From Helianthus annuus (taxonomy: Eukaryota > Streptophyta > Magnoliopsida > Asterales > Asteraceae), in NCBI RefSeq assembly GCF_002127325.2, contig NC_035445.2, positions 87,383,912 through 87,447,911 on the forward strand: a stretch of 64,000 nt of DNA. The letters run 5' to 3'. The translations under genes and the position numbers were made by a program. The notes below the pieces were generated by a model, which saw nothing but the letters and a program-made list of their open reading frames with translations, did no database searches and was not told the DNA's origin. Position 1 is the stretch's first letter. Every line of letters starts with the position of its first letter. Shown piece after piece: positions 34,769 to 45,953 of the stretch.

Positions 34769-37700
34769 CTATTTCCTTAGTAATTCCCCTTTGTGCTCAC
34801 TGCCAGCAGCAACCACATAACCAGCACCAATCTGACAATCCCTAAGTAGAGCACGCTCTTGGAGTTGTACGTTACTGGAAATGATTGTTCCTTGTATAGA
34901 ACACCCGTCTCCAATGGTAACATGGTTCATGATGACTGAATTCACAATCTACAAACAAAAACAGGCCATGTGAAGTGTGTAGTTATGGTATTGACAGTAC
35001 TCATCTATACAAAAAGGAAAACATATAACACACCTTCACATTGGATCCTATCCGACAATGACGGCCGATAACAGATCGCTTAACGCTGCATTTGTCACCC
35101 ATTTGTGAGCCTTCCCCCAGCATGCATTGTGGTCCAACCTATATTAAAATCAAAAAATATTAATAAACAAGAAAGAAACACGCTTACCCCTTAATTTATT
35201 GAAGGTTTAAATATAGTTTTGTAACCGTATGTAACAATTTCTTTATTTATTTATATAAAAATAAAAAAAGATTAAAAAGAGTTTACATGTCAGCCAACCC
35301 ATCCATCCCTTCGCTATATGATTTACCCTTCTAAAATCTCTACAAGGATCCAATCGCAATGGTACTTTTTCTTAAGGGTAATACAGTATTTGTTTTAACA
35401 ATGTATTTTAAGGTCACATACTACACACCCCACCAATTACAATCTTGATCTTTTTACATGCAACTTTATCTTGCAAACTTTAGGTTGTTAGTTTGAGTCT
35501 ACTTTGTTCGTTAAAGAAGAGCAGTGTCCCCTATTGGTAAATCAGAAAAAGTTCCCACGTGAAAGAAAATCTTAACTATGTAGTTAATATCCCGATATAT
35601 CAACCGATATATCAGTGATATATCGGTTATCGGTCCCCAGCCGAGATAGCGGTACAAAATATTGGTCAGAATATCGGTACCAATAATATCAGGGATATTG
35701 TCCGATATTTGACCGATATAGGACCGATATTTGATCGATAGATCACCGATTTTCCCGATATCAATACCATTATTCTTATTTCTACTGTTCATTTTTCTTC
35801 TTATTGCTGCTTTAGTGTTTTAAGTCTTAATTGTTAGTTGTTACTGTTAAATGTTAGTGTTTTAAGTCTTAGTCAGTTCTTACTTGTTACAATTGTTAGT
35901 GTTAAATTGCTACATATATAAATTTAGCATGATATTAAAATTACCGATATCCCATCACGATAACCGATATCTCAAATATCAGTCCTTGACCTACCGCATT
36001 AACTACTTAGAATCTTAAATAGTCCAGGATAGCAAACGGGGCTTAACATCTAGACCAATACACAGTCTTGAAGGAAGATAACTTACTGTGGTTTTGGAGC
36101 CGAGAACAGCAGATGGATGAATAACATTGTTGTGCACAGAGAATGTACATCCCGATAGGTGACTTGCATCTCCTATCACCTGACGACGACATGCTCAACA
36201 GTCAAACCTCAGCAGCAACCTTACACTAAAAAGAAAAGAAAAGAAAAGAAAACGAAACTCACATCTCGGTTAACGTCACTATACGCTTGAATGGAATTTA
36301 GTCTTGCACAATATTTGGTCTTGTTGGCAATATAAACACAACATTTATGGGTTTTTCTCTCAGCCGGGGAAAACCCGTTAGGACCCAAAGCGTACACTTC
36401 ATGAAAACTCGGTGTAGACGCATTAGCCAGCAGCTGAGACAGCATTACTTTATCCATATTATAATTATCCTCGTTCCCGTTTTCTGCAGCTTGTACTCCA
36501 TTCAATAATATTTCAGACCTCTGATTCATTAAGCAATAGAAGATGTTACATAATAATGCTAATAAAATGAAGAAATAAAAGACGTGTGGAGTCTTAACAA
36601 ACCAACCAGCTGACTTTTAACAAGATAAGGCAGCACATCCTGCTTTAAGCTTCTAAAAGTTTGCTTTTGATTAAGAACTTGCTGAAGAACAGACCTACAA
36701 AAAAAGATATTTAAAGTGTAGGAAATAGAAATTGTAATAGATCAATTTATTATAGGGGTGTAACCGAGCCAAGTCGCTAGTGAACTACTCGATAAAAGCT
36801 CGAAATGATCCATCCAAGCTTAAACGAGCCTGAGTCCGATATTAAAAATAAGTTTGTAGAGCTTCTTATCGAGATCAAGTAGGCTCGCGAGTAGGTCTGC
36901 AAACGAACCAAACGTTCGGCGAACAGTCCGTGAACCATTCGGCGGGAAGTTTGTTTGTGTTCGTTCGTTTATTAAACAAGCGAACACAAACTAGAAATTC
37001 CGTTTGTTTAGTTAAATGAGCAAACATGAACAGAGGTCGTGTTCGTTCGTTTATGTTCGTGAACGTTCGGTAACGTATTTGATAGTTCATTAGTGTTTTT
37101 AGTTTTTATATTTATTTAAATACTTCAAAAATCCGACAAATTAAATATCCAATAAGTGTCAGTGTATTATATATTTTTTCATGAACAATTGTTTGTGTTC
37201 GTTTGTTTCCATTTGTGTTCATGAACACTAGTTTGTGCTCTTTTGTGTTCGTCAACGTTCCTTTTTTGTCTGTTGTCTAAAATTAACAAACGAACACGAA
37301 CAAGTTCATTTCCTTAACAAACAAACAAACACGAACATAAAATCTCGTTCGATAAGTGTTCGTGAACAATTCGCGAACACGTATATTTCTGAACAAACGA
37401 ACACGAACAAGGTCTTGTTCGTGTTCGTTCGGTTCGTTTGCAGCCCTACTCGCGAGCCTAAACAAGCCTACTATTTATATATTTTTATATGATATATTAA
37501 ATCTATATTTACATAATAATTATTGTTATATGATATAAATTACTCAACAATATATATTATTTAATAATAAAAAACTATAATTATAAATGTATATAAACAA
37601 AACATAAAGGAGCTAAGCTCGAGCTCGAGCTTACGGCTCTTTTACACCCCTAATTTAGTAAAACCATCAAATCAAAAAATATCTAGAATCCAGACCTTTT

Positions 37701-40045
37701 GAATGCATATAAATGGGCATCCATTAAATCAGCATGAATTTCCATCTACATGTGTCAAGAAAACGACACCAAGTGAGAACTATTGTGATATCACACAAGT
37801 TTTGATTTATTCTGTGCACGTAACGTTTACCTTCCCTACAGCACGAAGGATGCTCTTTTGAACTTTAATATCTTTCTCAACTTCCATACCTAAAAAATCA
37901 CGTGTTAATAGATAAGCGTAATTTATACAACTGAAAAATATAATATATAAAGATCGAACCAGCTGCTATGTATAGAAGAAATTGTTGGGTTAGGTCCAGG
38001 CCGACAATATTATGGCGTACTGGTTTCTTTGTCTTGTCCTTTCCACTGGAGGTACCCGACTCTGTGGGCCCACTGATCGGTGCAGCACAGAACAATGCAG
38101 TTACTGCCGCATCATGCCGTCTATGAGCAGCGGCCACTGCTCCAGGCGATATGTCACAAACTAGATCGCCACTCACAACCTACGCATGATAAATTTAGTA
38201 CTCTAGTAACAAAACAGAATTTACCATGATGAGACTGTCCAACCAACCAGGATGTCGGAAGCGGTTAAATGATGAGCGATTGCGCGCAGGGCACCAGCGG
38301 TTCCAACTTCTTCCCCCACAGAAGCAACCTATAAATGCTGAGCTTAGCTCAATTTTCAATAAAATACCATCCAATGACCTTTGCTTCCTTTCTTACATGA
38401 AAGAAAAACGAGTCTGAGGCGCGCCTCATGGGGTTTTTATTGCATATGCGCCTCAGAGGGGCTGAGGCGCTAAGAAAGGCTGCGCCTCAGGTGTGCCTCA
38501 CGGGATTTCCATAGTTGTTTTTGATGTTTTTGACTTTTCGTGTCAATTTCAAGGATTTCATGTCTTTTTTATGCATGTTTTTGATGATTTTGATGAATCT
38601 GATGATGAAATTAGTTAGTATTATTATTTTTATAATATGTATAATTTTTATACTTATTTATTAATACCGCCTCGGCCTTACGCCTCGTTTCGCCTCGAGG
38701 CTTACGCCTCGTGAGGCGAAGGGAAAACGCCTCGAAACTCGTTTCCGTTCTTTTAAACCTTGCCTACGTCTGGTTTTAACAGAACTTTCACATGCTTTTG
38801 GCAGAGGATATCAGTATAGTGGCACTAGATCCCTCTTACCACCATTTATATAACGAAAACAAATACATGAATTCTAACTATTAAAGCATGCAATGTCCTA
38901 CAGGAAAACTCAATTTTCAAAACCTCAACTAGAACTAGATGGGTTTTTCCAACACAGAAGATAAAGGGACTGTTAAGCCAGATTTACCTGAACATGTAAA
39001 CGATCAACATATGCCTCAGATATCCAGTTTTCAACAAGACCCTCGGTATCTTCTCCTTCAACAACCTGTGCCCCAAAACATCATATAAAAAGTTTAAGAT
39101 TGTCTGAACCATACTTCTTCTTCTTCTTCATGACCTTTTAAGAATGATAATTTTGTTATGACCTTTTAAGATAGGCTATGTAGTTAATATCCCGATCCCG
39201 ATATATCAACCGATATATCCGTGATATATCGGTTATCTGTCCCCTGCCGAGATAGCGGTAAAAAATACTGGTCAGAATATCTAGACCGATAATATCAGCG
39301 ATATTGTCCGATATTTGACCAATATAGGACCGATATTTGATCGATAAATCACCGATTTTCCGATCTCAGTACCATTCTTCTTATTTCTACCGTTCATTTT
39401 TCTTCTTATTGCTGCTATTAGTGTTTTAAATCTTAATTGTTAGTTGTTACTGTTAAATGTCAGTGTTTTAAGTCTTAGTCAGTTCTTACTTATTACAATT
39501 GTTAATTGCTATATATATAAATTTATCATGATATTAAAATTACCGATATCCCACCACGATAACCGATATCTCAAATATCGGTCCTTGACCGATATCCGAT
39601 ATTATACCGCATTAACTACTTAGAAGATAGGTATTTCAGTTATACATACTATGTTTCTTACACACTACCTAAGGCTACATGGGCACAGGCTTCTGTAACT
39701 ACTACCAAGAAGAGCTTTTCATGGGACAAAGCCCCCCTTTGAAAGAAGCAAAAGAGATAAAGAAGCAGAAAGAAAGTGAGAAAAGATCCTTACAACAATG
39801 AGATCTTTGATATTACTCTGCTCCAACAGGTCCAAAACATACGAGAGAACTGGACGATTGGCCACCGGGAGCAGCGATTTGGGAACATCCTGCAGGTTAG
39901 GTTTTCAGATATATTAATACAAGTAAGTCATGACGCATATGAATACAACCGAACCGAGCGAAGCTTTCATTATTAAAACCTTGGAAACAAGAGGGGCGAG
40001 CTTCGTGGAAGTGCCTCCAGCCAGTACCACCACTTGAAAATCCAT
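34769..40045 (-). CDS. EIF2B3: Translation initiation factor eIF2B subunit gamma, complete, 12 exons
   Basis: Gamma subunit of eIF2B, the cytosolic guanine-nucleotide exchange factor that recharges eIF2 with GTP; gamma pairs with epsilon in the catalytic subcomplex. Minus-strand exons in order: 40045-39980, 39889-39794, 39065-38988, 38328-38248, 38179-37960, 37889-37831, 37745-37696, 36694-36607, 36520-36263, 36179-36087, 35138-35034, 34948-34769. All introns are GT-AG, phases agree, and the sum is 1374 nt (457 aa plus TAG), the usual size. The N-terminal nucleotidyltransferase-like domain opens MDFQVVVLAGGTSTKLAPL, with a degenerate nucleotide loop as expected for gamma. Residues about 333-450 form left-handed beta-helix hexapeptides (VIGDASHLSGC, IGDGCSIQG, CQIGAGYVVAAG). 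Seven introns are 68-90 bp; the other four carry transposons. No disruption is seen, so it is probably functional. Confidence 0.96.
35576..36010. mobile_element. hAT-type MITE in intron 10 of eIF2B gamma, copy 1
   Basis: 435 bp with ends CTATGTAGTTAAT and ATTAACTACTTAG (inverted, one mismatch) and an 8-bp target duplication AATCTTAA at 35568-35575 and 36011-36018. The inside is rich in CCGATAT/ATATCGG words able to pair. The 8-bp duplication fits hAT elements. Confidence 0.93.
36753..37652. mobile_element. hAT-type MITE in intron 7 of eIF2B gamma (outer element)
   Basis: Ends TAGGGGTGTAA and TTACACCCCTA are perfect inverted repeats; flanks ATTTATTA (36745-36752) and ATTTAGTA (37653-37660) match at 7 of 8 bases. 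The outer part holds CGAGCC/GCTCGAGCTCGAG words. A second MITE is nested inside. Without this insertion the intron would be about 93 bp, like its neighbours. Confidence 0.9.
36892..37448. mobile_element. Nested hAT-type MITE inside the intron 7 MITE
   Basis: 557 bp, inverted ends TAGGTCTGCAAACGAACC and GGTTCGTTTGCAGCCCTA, with a perfect 8-bp duplication CTCGCGAG at 36884-36891 and 37449-37456. The interior has many GTTCGTTCG/CGAACACGAAC words in both orientations, giving hairpin potential and incidental open frames. Confidence 0.92.
38400..38765. mobile_element. GCCTC-rich MITE-like insert in intron 3 of eIF2B gamma
   Basis: Opposed end phrases AACGAGTCTGAGGCG and CGCCTCGAAACTCGTTT form an inverted repeat. 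Dense GAGGCG/CGCCTC words fill both ends and the middle is AT-rich. I could not fix exact ends or a target duplication. It accounts for most of an intron that would otherwise be about 300 bp. Confidence 0.65.
39176..39623. mobile_element. hAT-type MITE in intron 2 of eIF2B gamma, copy 2
   Basis: 448 bp, same family and orientation as 35576-36010, with an 8-bp duplication AAGATAGG at 39168-39175 and 39624-39631. The two copies differ by scattered substitutions and short indels, including an extra CCCGAT near the left end. Confidence 0.93.
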
Positions 40046-40423
40046 CACTGCTTTCTTTCTCAAGAGACCAACAAAGGGGGAGGAGGACTCTGGTTATGGA
40101 GAATTTGCAACACAAGGGTTAGGGTTCAAATCAAAACCCAAACAAAATTATTCGGGCGTGAGAGAAAGCTACCTTGCAAAATTAAAAGATTAAATAGACA
40201 CGTTCAATACGCATTGCATATGCCATTACCGACCTAGAAGTTTAAACCAACCTTAATACGCATCGTATAGGGATGCGTATTGAAGATGTCGATTTAATTT
40301 CCCAATGTGTGTCAATAATACGACCCTTTTTTATATTGGTTAGGGTTCAAATCAAAACCCTAACTAAAAGCTCAAGACGGTTCGGTTTTAAATGAATTTG
40401 GTTTGGCTTTCTTTTTATTTATA
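40046..40423 (-). promoter_or_regulatory. Upstream region of eIF2B gamma with telo-box-like motifs
   Basis: About 70 bp upstream of the ATG the minus strand reads GAACCCTAACCC (40127-40116), and a second copy GTTAGGGTTC/AAACCCTAA lies at 40339-40364. AAACCCTAA telo-boxes are common in promoters of plant translation genes, so these are plausible control elements. The duplicated phrase GGGTTCAAATCAAAACCC links the two sites. No clear TATA box was identified. Confidence 0.5.
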
Positions 40424-40910
40424 CTAGTTGAATTCTCTCGCGCGTTGCGGCGGGAAATCAGATAGTCTCAGTTTGATTTATTACGGTATCGGTAGGACAT
40501 TGGCACTCGGTATAACAATTGAAGGCAAAACCCAAAAATAAAGTTATTGTAAGCCAAAAAGGACATAGACACACATTTTACATCAATCGAAAACATAAAA
40601 AACAAATTTCAGTAATGGTTTCCGAAACGAATATCAATATTGATTCCAATGGTACCGATGTCGGTACCAATGTTGTTTGATTGGAATTGACGTGTTACCG
40701 ATACTCGCTATAGTTTATGATACAAAAAATACTTTATATTACTATTGAAGTTGTTCACACGGTGTTAGTTCAATTCGTCAAGGTAAAGAACAAACGGTAT
40801 AAGTTGGGTTCGTCACTGTACCAATAGGGTATTCATACTCGTTGTAGTTCACTGTATAAAAAAAGATACCATATATGCTACTGAAGTTTCACATGATATC
40901 GGTTCAGTTA
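40424..40910 (-). mobile_element. Helitron 3' end, minus orientation, with repeat body
   Basis: Read on the minus strand, a GC-rich imperfect hairpin (CCCGCCGCAACGCGCG) is followed after about ten bases by CTAG and then T at 40423, the Helitron 3' signature. The body to the right contains GGTACCGATGTCGGTACC and a relative of the 31520-32570 repeat. The 5' TC end was not found, and the LTR at 40911 may have cut it off. Confidence 0.65.
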
Positions 40911-41406
40911 TGTAACGCCTCGCTTTTTGTAACTTTCCTTATTGAGCAAGTTTATTGTACTTTTCATTTATGGAAACTTGTATTCCTTTATATTCGTATT
41001 TTCATTTCGTACGTTGTAATCCGAGACTTGAATCATAATGAAAATCTTATCTTTTATATGCTTGTATTATACTTTATTCATAAATACTTGTCGACTATTC
41101 ATGTTACATACATACTTGATACCTTTTACATGCAAATTAATGCGTATTCATACTTATTATACATGCAAAATACATTTATACATTCCTTTATTTATGCACA
41201 ACACTTATACATTGGACTTATACGCCTAAAACGGTTAAAATCGTCGAATTAAGCAAAAATTGAACATTGGGCCCTTGGGCCTGGCACATTCGTGCGAATG
41301 GGCCTGGCCCAGTTCGTTCGAGTGCGCATCTGCACCAACGTGTCACCTTCACTCTATAAATACAAGGCCACTCTTTCACTTCCAAATCTTCAACACCCAT
41401 AAATCT
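40911..41406 (+). repeat. Solo LTR, first part (continues at 48463)
   Basis: Starts TGTAACGCC and shares the phrase CGAGACTTGAATCATAATGA with the LTRs at 13481 (minus) and 50093. A TATA box TATAAATA at 41355-41362 is preceded by TGGGCC/GGCCCA at 41268, 41276, 41299 and 41306 and the palindrome ATTCGTGCGAAT at 41289-41300. A copia element splits it at 41406 with an AATCT duplication. Open frames at 40875-41252 and 41038-41229 are incidental. Confidence 0.8.
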
Positions 41407-41779
41407 TGTTGGTGCATATGTCTGTCGACTTCGTCCTGTATCAAGTCTTGTATTAGATTGTTGAGATCAGGGCACGAAATACGAGAAATATGTGCTTAGG
41501 ACTATTTCGCACGAAATAGACTGGCTATTTCGCTTGGGCCATTTCGTGCGAAATACCCTTGCCTATAAATAGTAGGTTGTGCCATCTCATTTGTAACTTT
41601 CCGGTTTCAGTGTCGAACTGCTGCCGAAGTGTCTACTCGCTGTAAATCTTTGTTATATCAATCAAAAAGACATTTAAAGTGAATTGGAAGCTGAATCAGC
41701 TTAATACGTTTGTTTCCGCCTCTCGTATTGAGCAAAAACTCTTCTGATCGACTCGTTTGGGTCAGAAAACAATCCTACA
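41407..41779 (+). repeat. 5' LTR of the Gag-only copia element
   Basis: 373 bp. It contains ATTTCGCACGAAAT-type palindromes upstream of a TATAAATAG box near 41563. Compared with the 3' LTR it lacks about 49 bp, consisting of two to three more palindrome units, consistent with slippage or recombination within the palindrome cluster. Confidence 0.92.
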
Positions 41780-41794
41780 AGTGGGATCAGAGCT
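41780..41794 (+). other. Primer binding site of the Gag-only copia element
   Basis: AGTGGGATCAGAGCTC-like sequence directly follows the LTR. It differs from the standard TGGTATCAGAGC by a GG in place of GT, so priming may be weakened, or a tRNA variant may be used. Confidence 0.75.
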
Positions 41795-41994
41795 CAGGAG
41801 GAAGAGTTCTTACCGATTTAGCTACAAATTTTGATTTCTACACCTTCTTTTTCAAAATTAACAAGTTTTCACGGTCAATATGGCTTGATTTTCTCATATT
41901 ATATGCGAAACTATGTTTTAACAAAGCCTTGAAAGAATCATATCTTAAAACGGATTAAAACCTGATCAATTTGACAAAAACATGGCCGAGATGA

Positions 41995-42300
41995 TGACAT
42001 CAGCAGCATTTCGCACGAAATCACTCAGTTTCATTCATTTCACACGAAATAACAAGTTCATTTCGCACGAAAACACTATTTCGTTTGAAACTACATCAAA
42101 AGTTCATTTCGTACGAAACAACATTCTCATTTCGCTTGAAAGTTCTGTCATTTCGTACAAAATAAGCTATTTCGTATGAAATTAGTTTATTGCGGCATCA
42201 AGTTGGTATTTCGTTTGACTATTTCGCACGAAATCAGTCATTTCGTCTGAAAGTCTTCATTTCGTGTGAACTTACTTCGTTTGAAGTTGTCTTGCAGGTC
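41995..42300 (+). repeat. ATTTCGCACGAAAT palindrome array in the leader
   Basis: About a dozen copies or half-copies of CATTTCGYACGAAAT lie between 41995 and 42300, before the gag ATG at 42346, and the same motif occurs in the LTRs. The array lies in the transcribed leader and could form multiple short hairpins. Confidence 0.85.
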
Positions 42301-42345
42301 ATTTCATTTAAACAGCAAAGTTTGTGAATTTTTTTATTACAAATC

Positions 42346-43860
42346 ATGGAAGAAGAATTTTACAACGCCTTTGCTACTCCGATTACTATTGCACAACACA
42401 CAATGTTGGAAAATGAAACAGGCACCATGCAAAAGCCGCCAAAGCTCATGAATATCGAGGAGTATAAAGGATGGGAAGAACGATTTGAGAACTGGGTACA
42501 AGCAAATTACTTGGATGCTTGGGAATGTGTTGAAACAAAGTATGTTAGACCGGTGAATGATGATGAAGAGATTATTGCAATTAAAGATCTAAGTGCTGAG
42601 GAGAAAAAGAAATACAAGGATGAAAAAATGATGACTAGTCTATTGCATCAAGCTGTTAAGGAAGATATCTTGGTTTTATTGCAACACAATGGGAGTGCAT
42701 ATTCAATTTGGAAAGCATTAAAATCGAAGTTTGTTGGAAGTAAAGAAATGATCAAGAATAAAAAGTCATTTTTAAAAAAAGGAGTTTGATCTATTTAGAG
42801 GTTTGAGAACTGAAAGCACTAAGCAGATCATCGAAAGATATTGCAATCTGTTAGTCAACATGAAGAGGTTGAGCATCGCAAAAGATAATGAAGAATTAAT
42901 TGAGAAGTTGGCTGATGCGTTGCCACATGAAACTTGGGGCACGTATCTTATGATGTTGAGAAATAAGAAAGATTTTGGCAATCTAACACTGGGAAAGTTT
43001 ATTGAAAAACTTGAAGCTCAAGAGATGGAACAACGGAAGATCTCAAGAATGAAAGATTTTGATGGTGAACAAGATATTAGTTTATATTACAAAGGAGGGT
43101 TGAGTGATAAAACTAACATGTCACCGAAGATCGAAACTGCATTCAATGCTAAAAGTTCGTCTGGAGGGTCTTCTCAAGGATCTGGTAGCAAAATTGGATT
43201 TTCTTCATATCCGTCGTTTAATCCAATTTTTCAAAGACAAAGAGTGGCAAAGTTCTACAATGCAACATTGCACTAAATCTTGAGAATGATCAGAATTACT
43301 CAGAAGAAGTTGCAAAAAGTCATATGTCTTTGTTGGTAACAGTTTTAGAGTCATATGGGAGTTTAGTTGCAGGAAGGATCGGGAATCCAATGTTGACTAA
43401 AGAGGATTACGATCAGATTGATGCTAAAGAGATGGAGTTAATGGATATAAAGTGGTGTATGGCGAGTGTGTTGAGAAGAGCCGAAAAGTTTAAACAAATT
43501 ACGGGAAGAGATGATTTCCATGATGCTAATGTTTCTACTTTAGGTTTTGATAAATCTAAAGTTACTTGTTTTCGTTGCAGGGAAAAAGGGCACTTCAAGA
43601 GAGAGTGTACAAACCGCGAAGCAAGTGGAGCTCAAAATCCGTTCAACAACAATGATTATTATCGGAAAGCGATTTATCATCAAGTTGCTCAACAACCACA
43701 TCAACAAGAACCACAAACTACACATGCTAAGAAGGCGATCGAGGAGTCATCAAAGAGAGCTCTTTATGGTATAATAGATCAAGATGATGAAAAATTACCA
43801 GAAGGTTTTAGCTGGGAAAATTTTAGCTGGGACAATTATTGTGTAGATAAAGAAATTTAA
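42346..43860 (+). pseudogene. gag pseudogene: capsid region and first zinc knuckle
   Basis: The ATG at 42346 opens a copia-type Gag (acidic N-terminus, then WEERFENWVQANYLDAWECV). The frame breaks at about 42776 in an A-run, resumes from about 42785 to 43276, breaks again near 43265, and resumes to 43860. The last part holds a CX2CX4HX4C knuckle (CFRCREKGHFKREC) at 43567-43608. Gag would package the RNA and coat the particle; with two frameshifts this copy cannot make it whole. The residues between breaks are well preserved, so inactivation is fairly recent. Confidence 0.85.
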
Positions 43861-44108
43861 AAGCCAAAGCTTTTGTTGCTCGAGTTGCTGAAGACAGTGA
43901 TAATGATGATTATTATGCAAACAGAATGAAAGAGCATTCAAGAATGCTAGAGGAGAGTGATAGTGATGATGGAAAAGTTTGAAAGAAAAAGAAGAAAGTT
44001 AAAAAACAAGTCAGCAATGATGATGAAGAAGTTCCTGTAATAAAGAAAAAGGTAAAAGAAGTTCCAGCTTTCACAATTGAAGCAGAAGCTGATGCCCAAA
44101 AGATTCCT
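43861..44108 (+). pseudogene. Stop-interrupted linker of the Gag region
   Basis: After the TAA at 43858-43860 the sequence still codes for an acidic Asp/Ser/Glu-rich and Lys-rich linker in neighbouring frames, broken by a TGA near 43980. It connects the knuckle domain to the coiled-coil region. Confidence 0.6.
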
Positions 44109-45110
44109 GTGAAATGTGAAAACTGTGAAGCAGTGAAAAAGCAAAACAGTACTTTGATTCATAACATGAACAGATTGAAAGAATCCTATGATGTTCTAAA
44201 CAAAGCAATGAATCAGTACAATCAATCAAGCAGTGAACAAGCAACATCTATGAAAACACTTCAAGGAGCTTTCATGACAAAACAGAAGGTCGTCAACAAT
44301 TACATTGAGAAGTTTGTTTTGCTGGAACAGAAACTGGAAACCCAAAGGATTGAAACAGAAAGGGTAAATAGGTTGTTAAAAAGTTACGCATGTACTTCTT
44401 ATGTTATTAACAGGATTTATCCAACTGTTGAAGGCATGAAGGCATTTGAAGAAGAAACATCTGATGAGAAAAAGTTCAAAACAAAAGAAGATACTGACGT
44501 GAAAGATTCTAGTAAGAAACAAAGTGTTAGTTACAACAAGTGTCCACCCCCACTTGAAAATGGATATTCTCCACAAAATCCAAATTCAGAAAGAGTCGAA
44601 AAGGCAACCAACTTAGTGTGGGAATCTGAACCATCAGATAATTTGCCAGAAAACATTGATGTAACTTTCACCTCGTCTGACACTGATCAACAATCTCAAT
44701 TGATGAAGAAAGTGGTGGATCATGTGTTAGATATAGACGAAATAGAGGAGTCTAAGTCGGAGTCAAAGTCTGAGTTCAACACTTCAAGTCCAACAGTCAA
44801 AAAGGACAAACGGGTTTACAATAAAGAATTTATGTTATCAAAATCTAATTTGGATGATGAAAAGTTCAAAGTGGCATATACCTTAAATGATTCTGACAAA
44901 TTATATTCTGATGAAGAATTTCCAATAAGAGGTGTCAAAACTGAAATGATCAAAAAGGTTTTCAAATTAACAGAAATTAATATTTCTGAAATAAAAGATG
45001 TAAATCTTTCTGAAAAACCTAAAAAATACACTTCAAGAGTACAACAAAGAGAAAACAAGAAAAAAGGGTTACATTTCTGGTTCTGGTTATCGAAAGAAAC
45101 CAAACCATAA
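44109..45110 (+). pseudogene. Coiled-coil extension of the Gag region
   Basis: An open frame of 333 codons. A CENCEAVKKQNSTLIHNMNRL start leads to a Gln/Glu/Leu-rich heptad-like stretch (residues about 10-90) suited to a coiled coil, then a low-complexity acidic Ser/Asp/Lys tail. Such long extensions follow the first knuckle in some plant copia Gag proteins. The frame has no own promoter and shifts near 45060-45110, so it is best read as part of the decayed Gag. Confidence 0.65.
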
Positions 45111-45953
45111 CGGTCATTTCAAAAAGAAGGGTTTAGGTTTTATACCACCAGAAAATCATAAAAATGAGAAAACTTATAAACCAAAAACTGTATTTGTTTC
45201 AGGAGCAAGCTCAGTAGAAGAAGAGAAAAGCTCACTCTGGAAGCAATCTAACAAAGAATTCCTTGCGAAAAAGCAAGAAGGAATAAAGAATGAAGTTGTT
45301 CAAAAGAAAGAGACGAGAACTTGTTTTCAATGCAAAACCGTGGGTTATATTGCCAGGAACTGTCCAAAGGCAATACAAAAAAAACAGGGAGTGCCTCTTA
45401 AAATGAAAGAAAAGATGGTTGAAAATGAACCACCAACCAAACCTTTTATTGTTTTCAAAAACTCAAAATTTAAGGTTGGTGAATATTCAAAAAAGGTTTT
45501 ACAAGAGAAAAGCAAATCTTAACAATCAAAAGTGGGGTGTTAAGAGATCTGATGATAGTTCTAGCGATGATTCTGATTCGACAAAATCAGAATAGCTATC
45601 TTCTGGCGATGAATCTGATTCCACAAAGTTAAAGGAGCCACAAGTTTAATCAAAAGTTGAGAAATCAGTTCCTCCAATGGATGATGCAAATTTTCCACCA
45701 TTGAGGGCTGAAAATTTTAAACAAAAAGTTGGCAAAGTTGAGATTTCAAATCAATTTTTTTTCTGAAAAGAAAGAATTTGATGTTGAAAAAGCCTTTAAC
45801 CCCAAAGGGAAACATATTTTTGGAAAAATGATTGATGGGAAGGTCAAAGGGGTGAAGGAATTTTATGACAAAAAGATGAAAGGAAAGAAACCGAGTGTTG
45901 ATAACTCGGAATCTCCCAAGGACCGTCAGGCTTGGGAGAATTTCTTTAACTGA
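45111..45953 (+). pseudogene. Second zinc-knuckle region of Gag, degraded
   Basis: 45322-45363 encodes CFQCKTVGYIARNC: a CCHC-type knuckle in which the zinc-binding His is replaced by Tyr. The surrounding Lys/Glu-rich frames are broken near 45522, 45595 and 45720. The last segment ends with a WENFF motif and TGA at 45951-45953. Confidence 0.75.
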
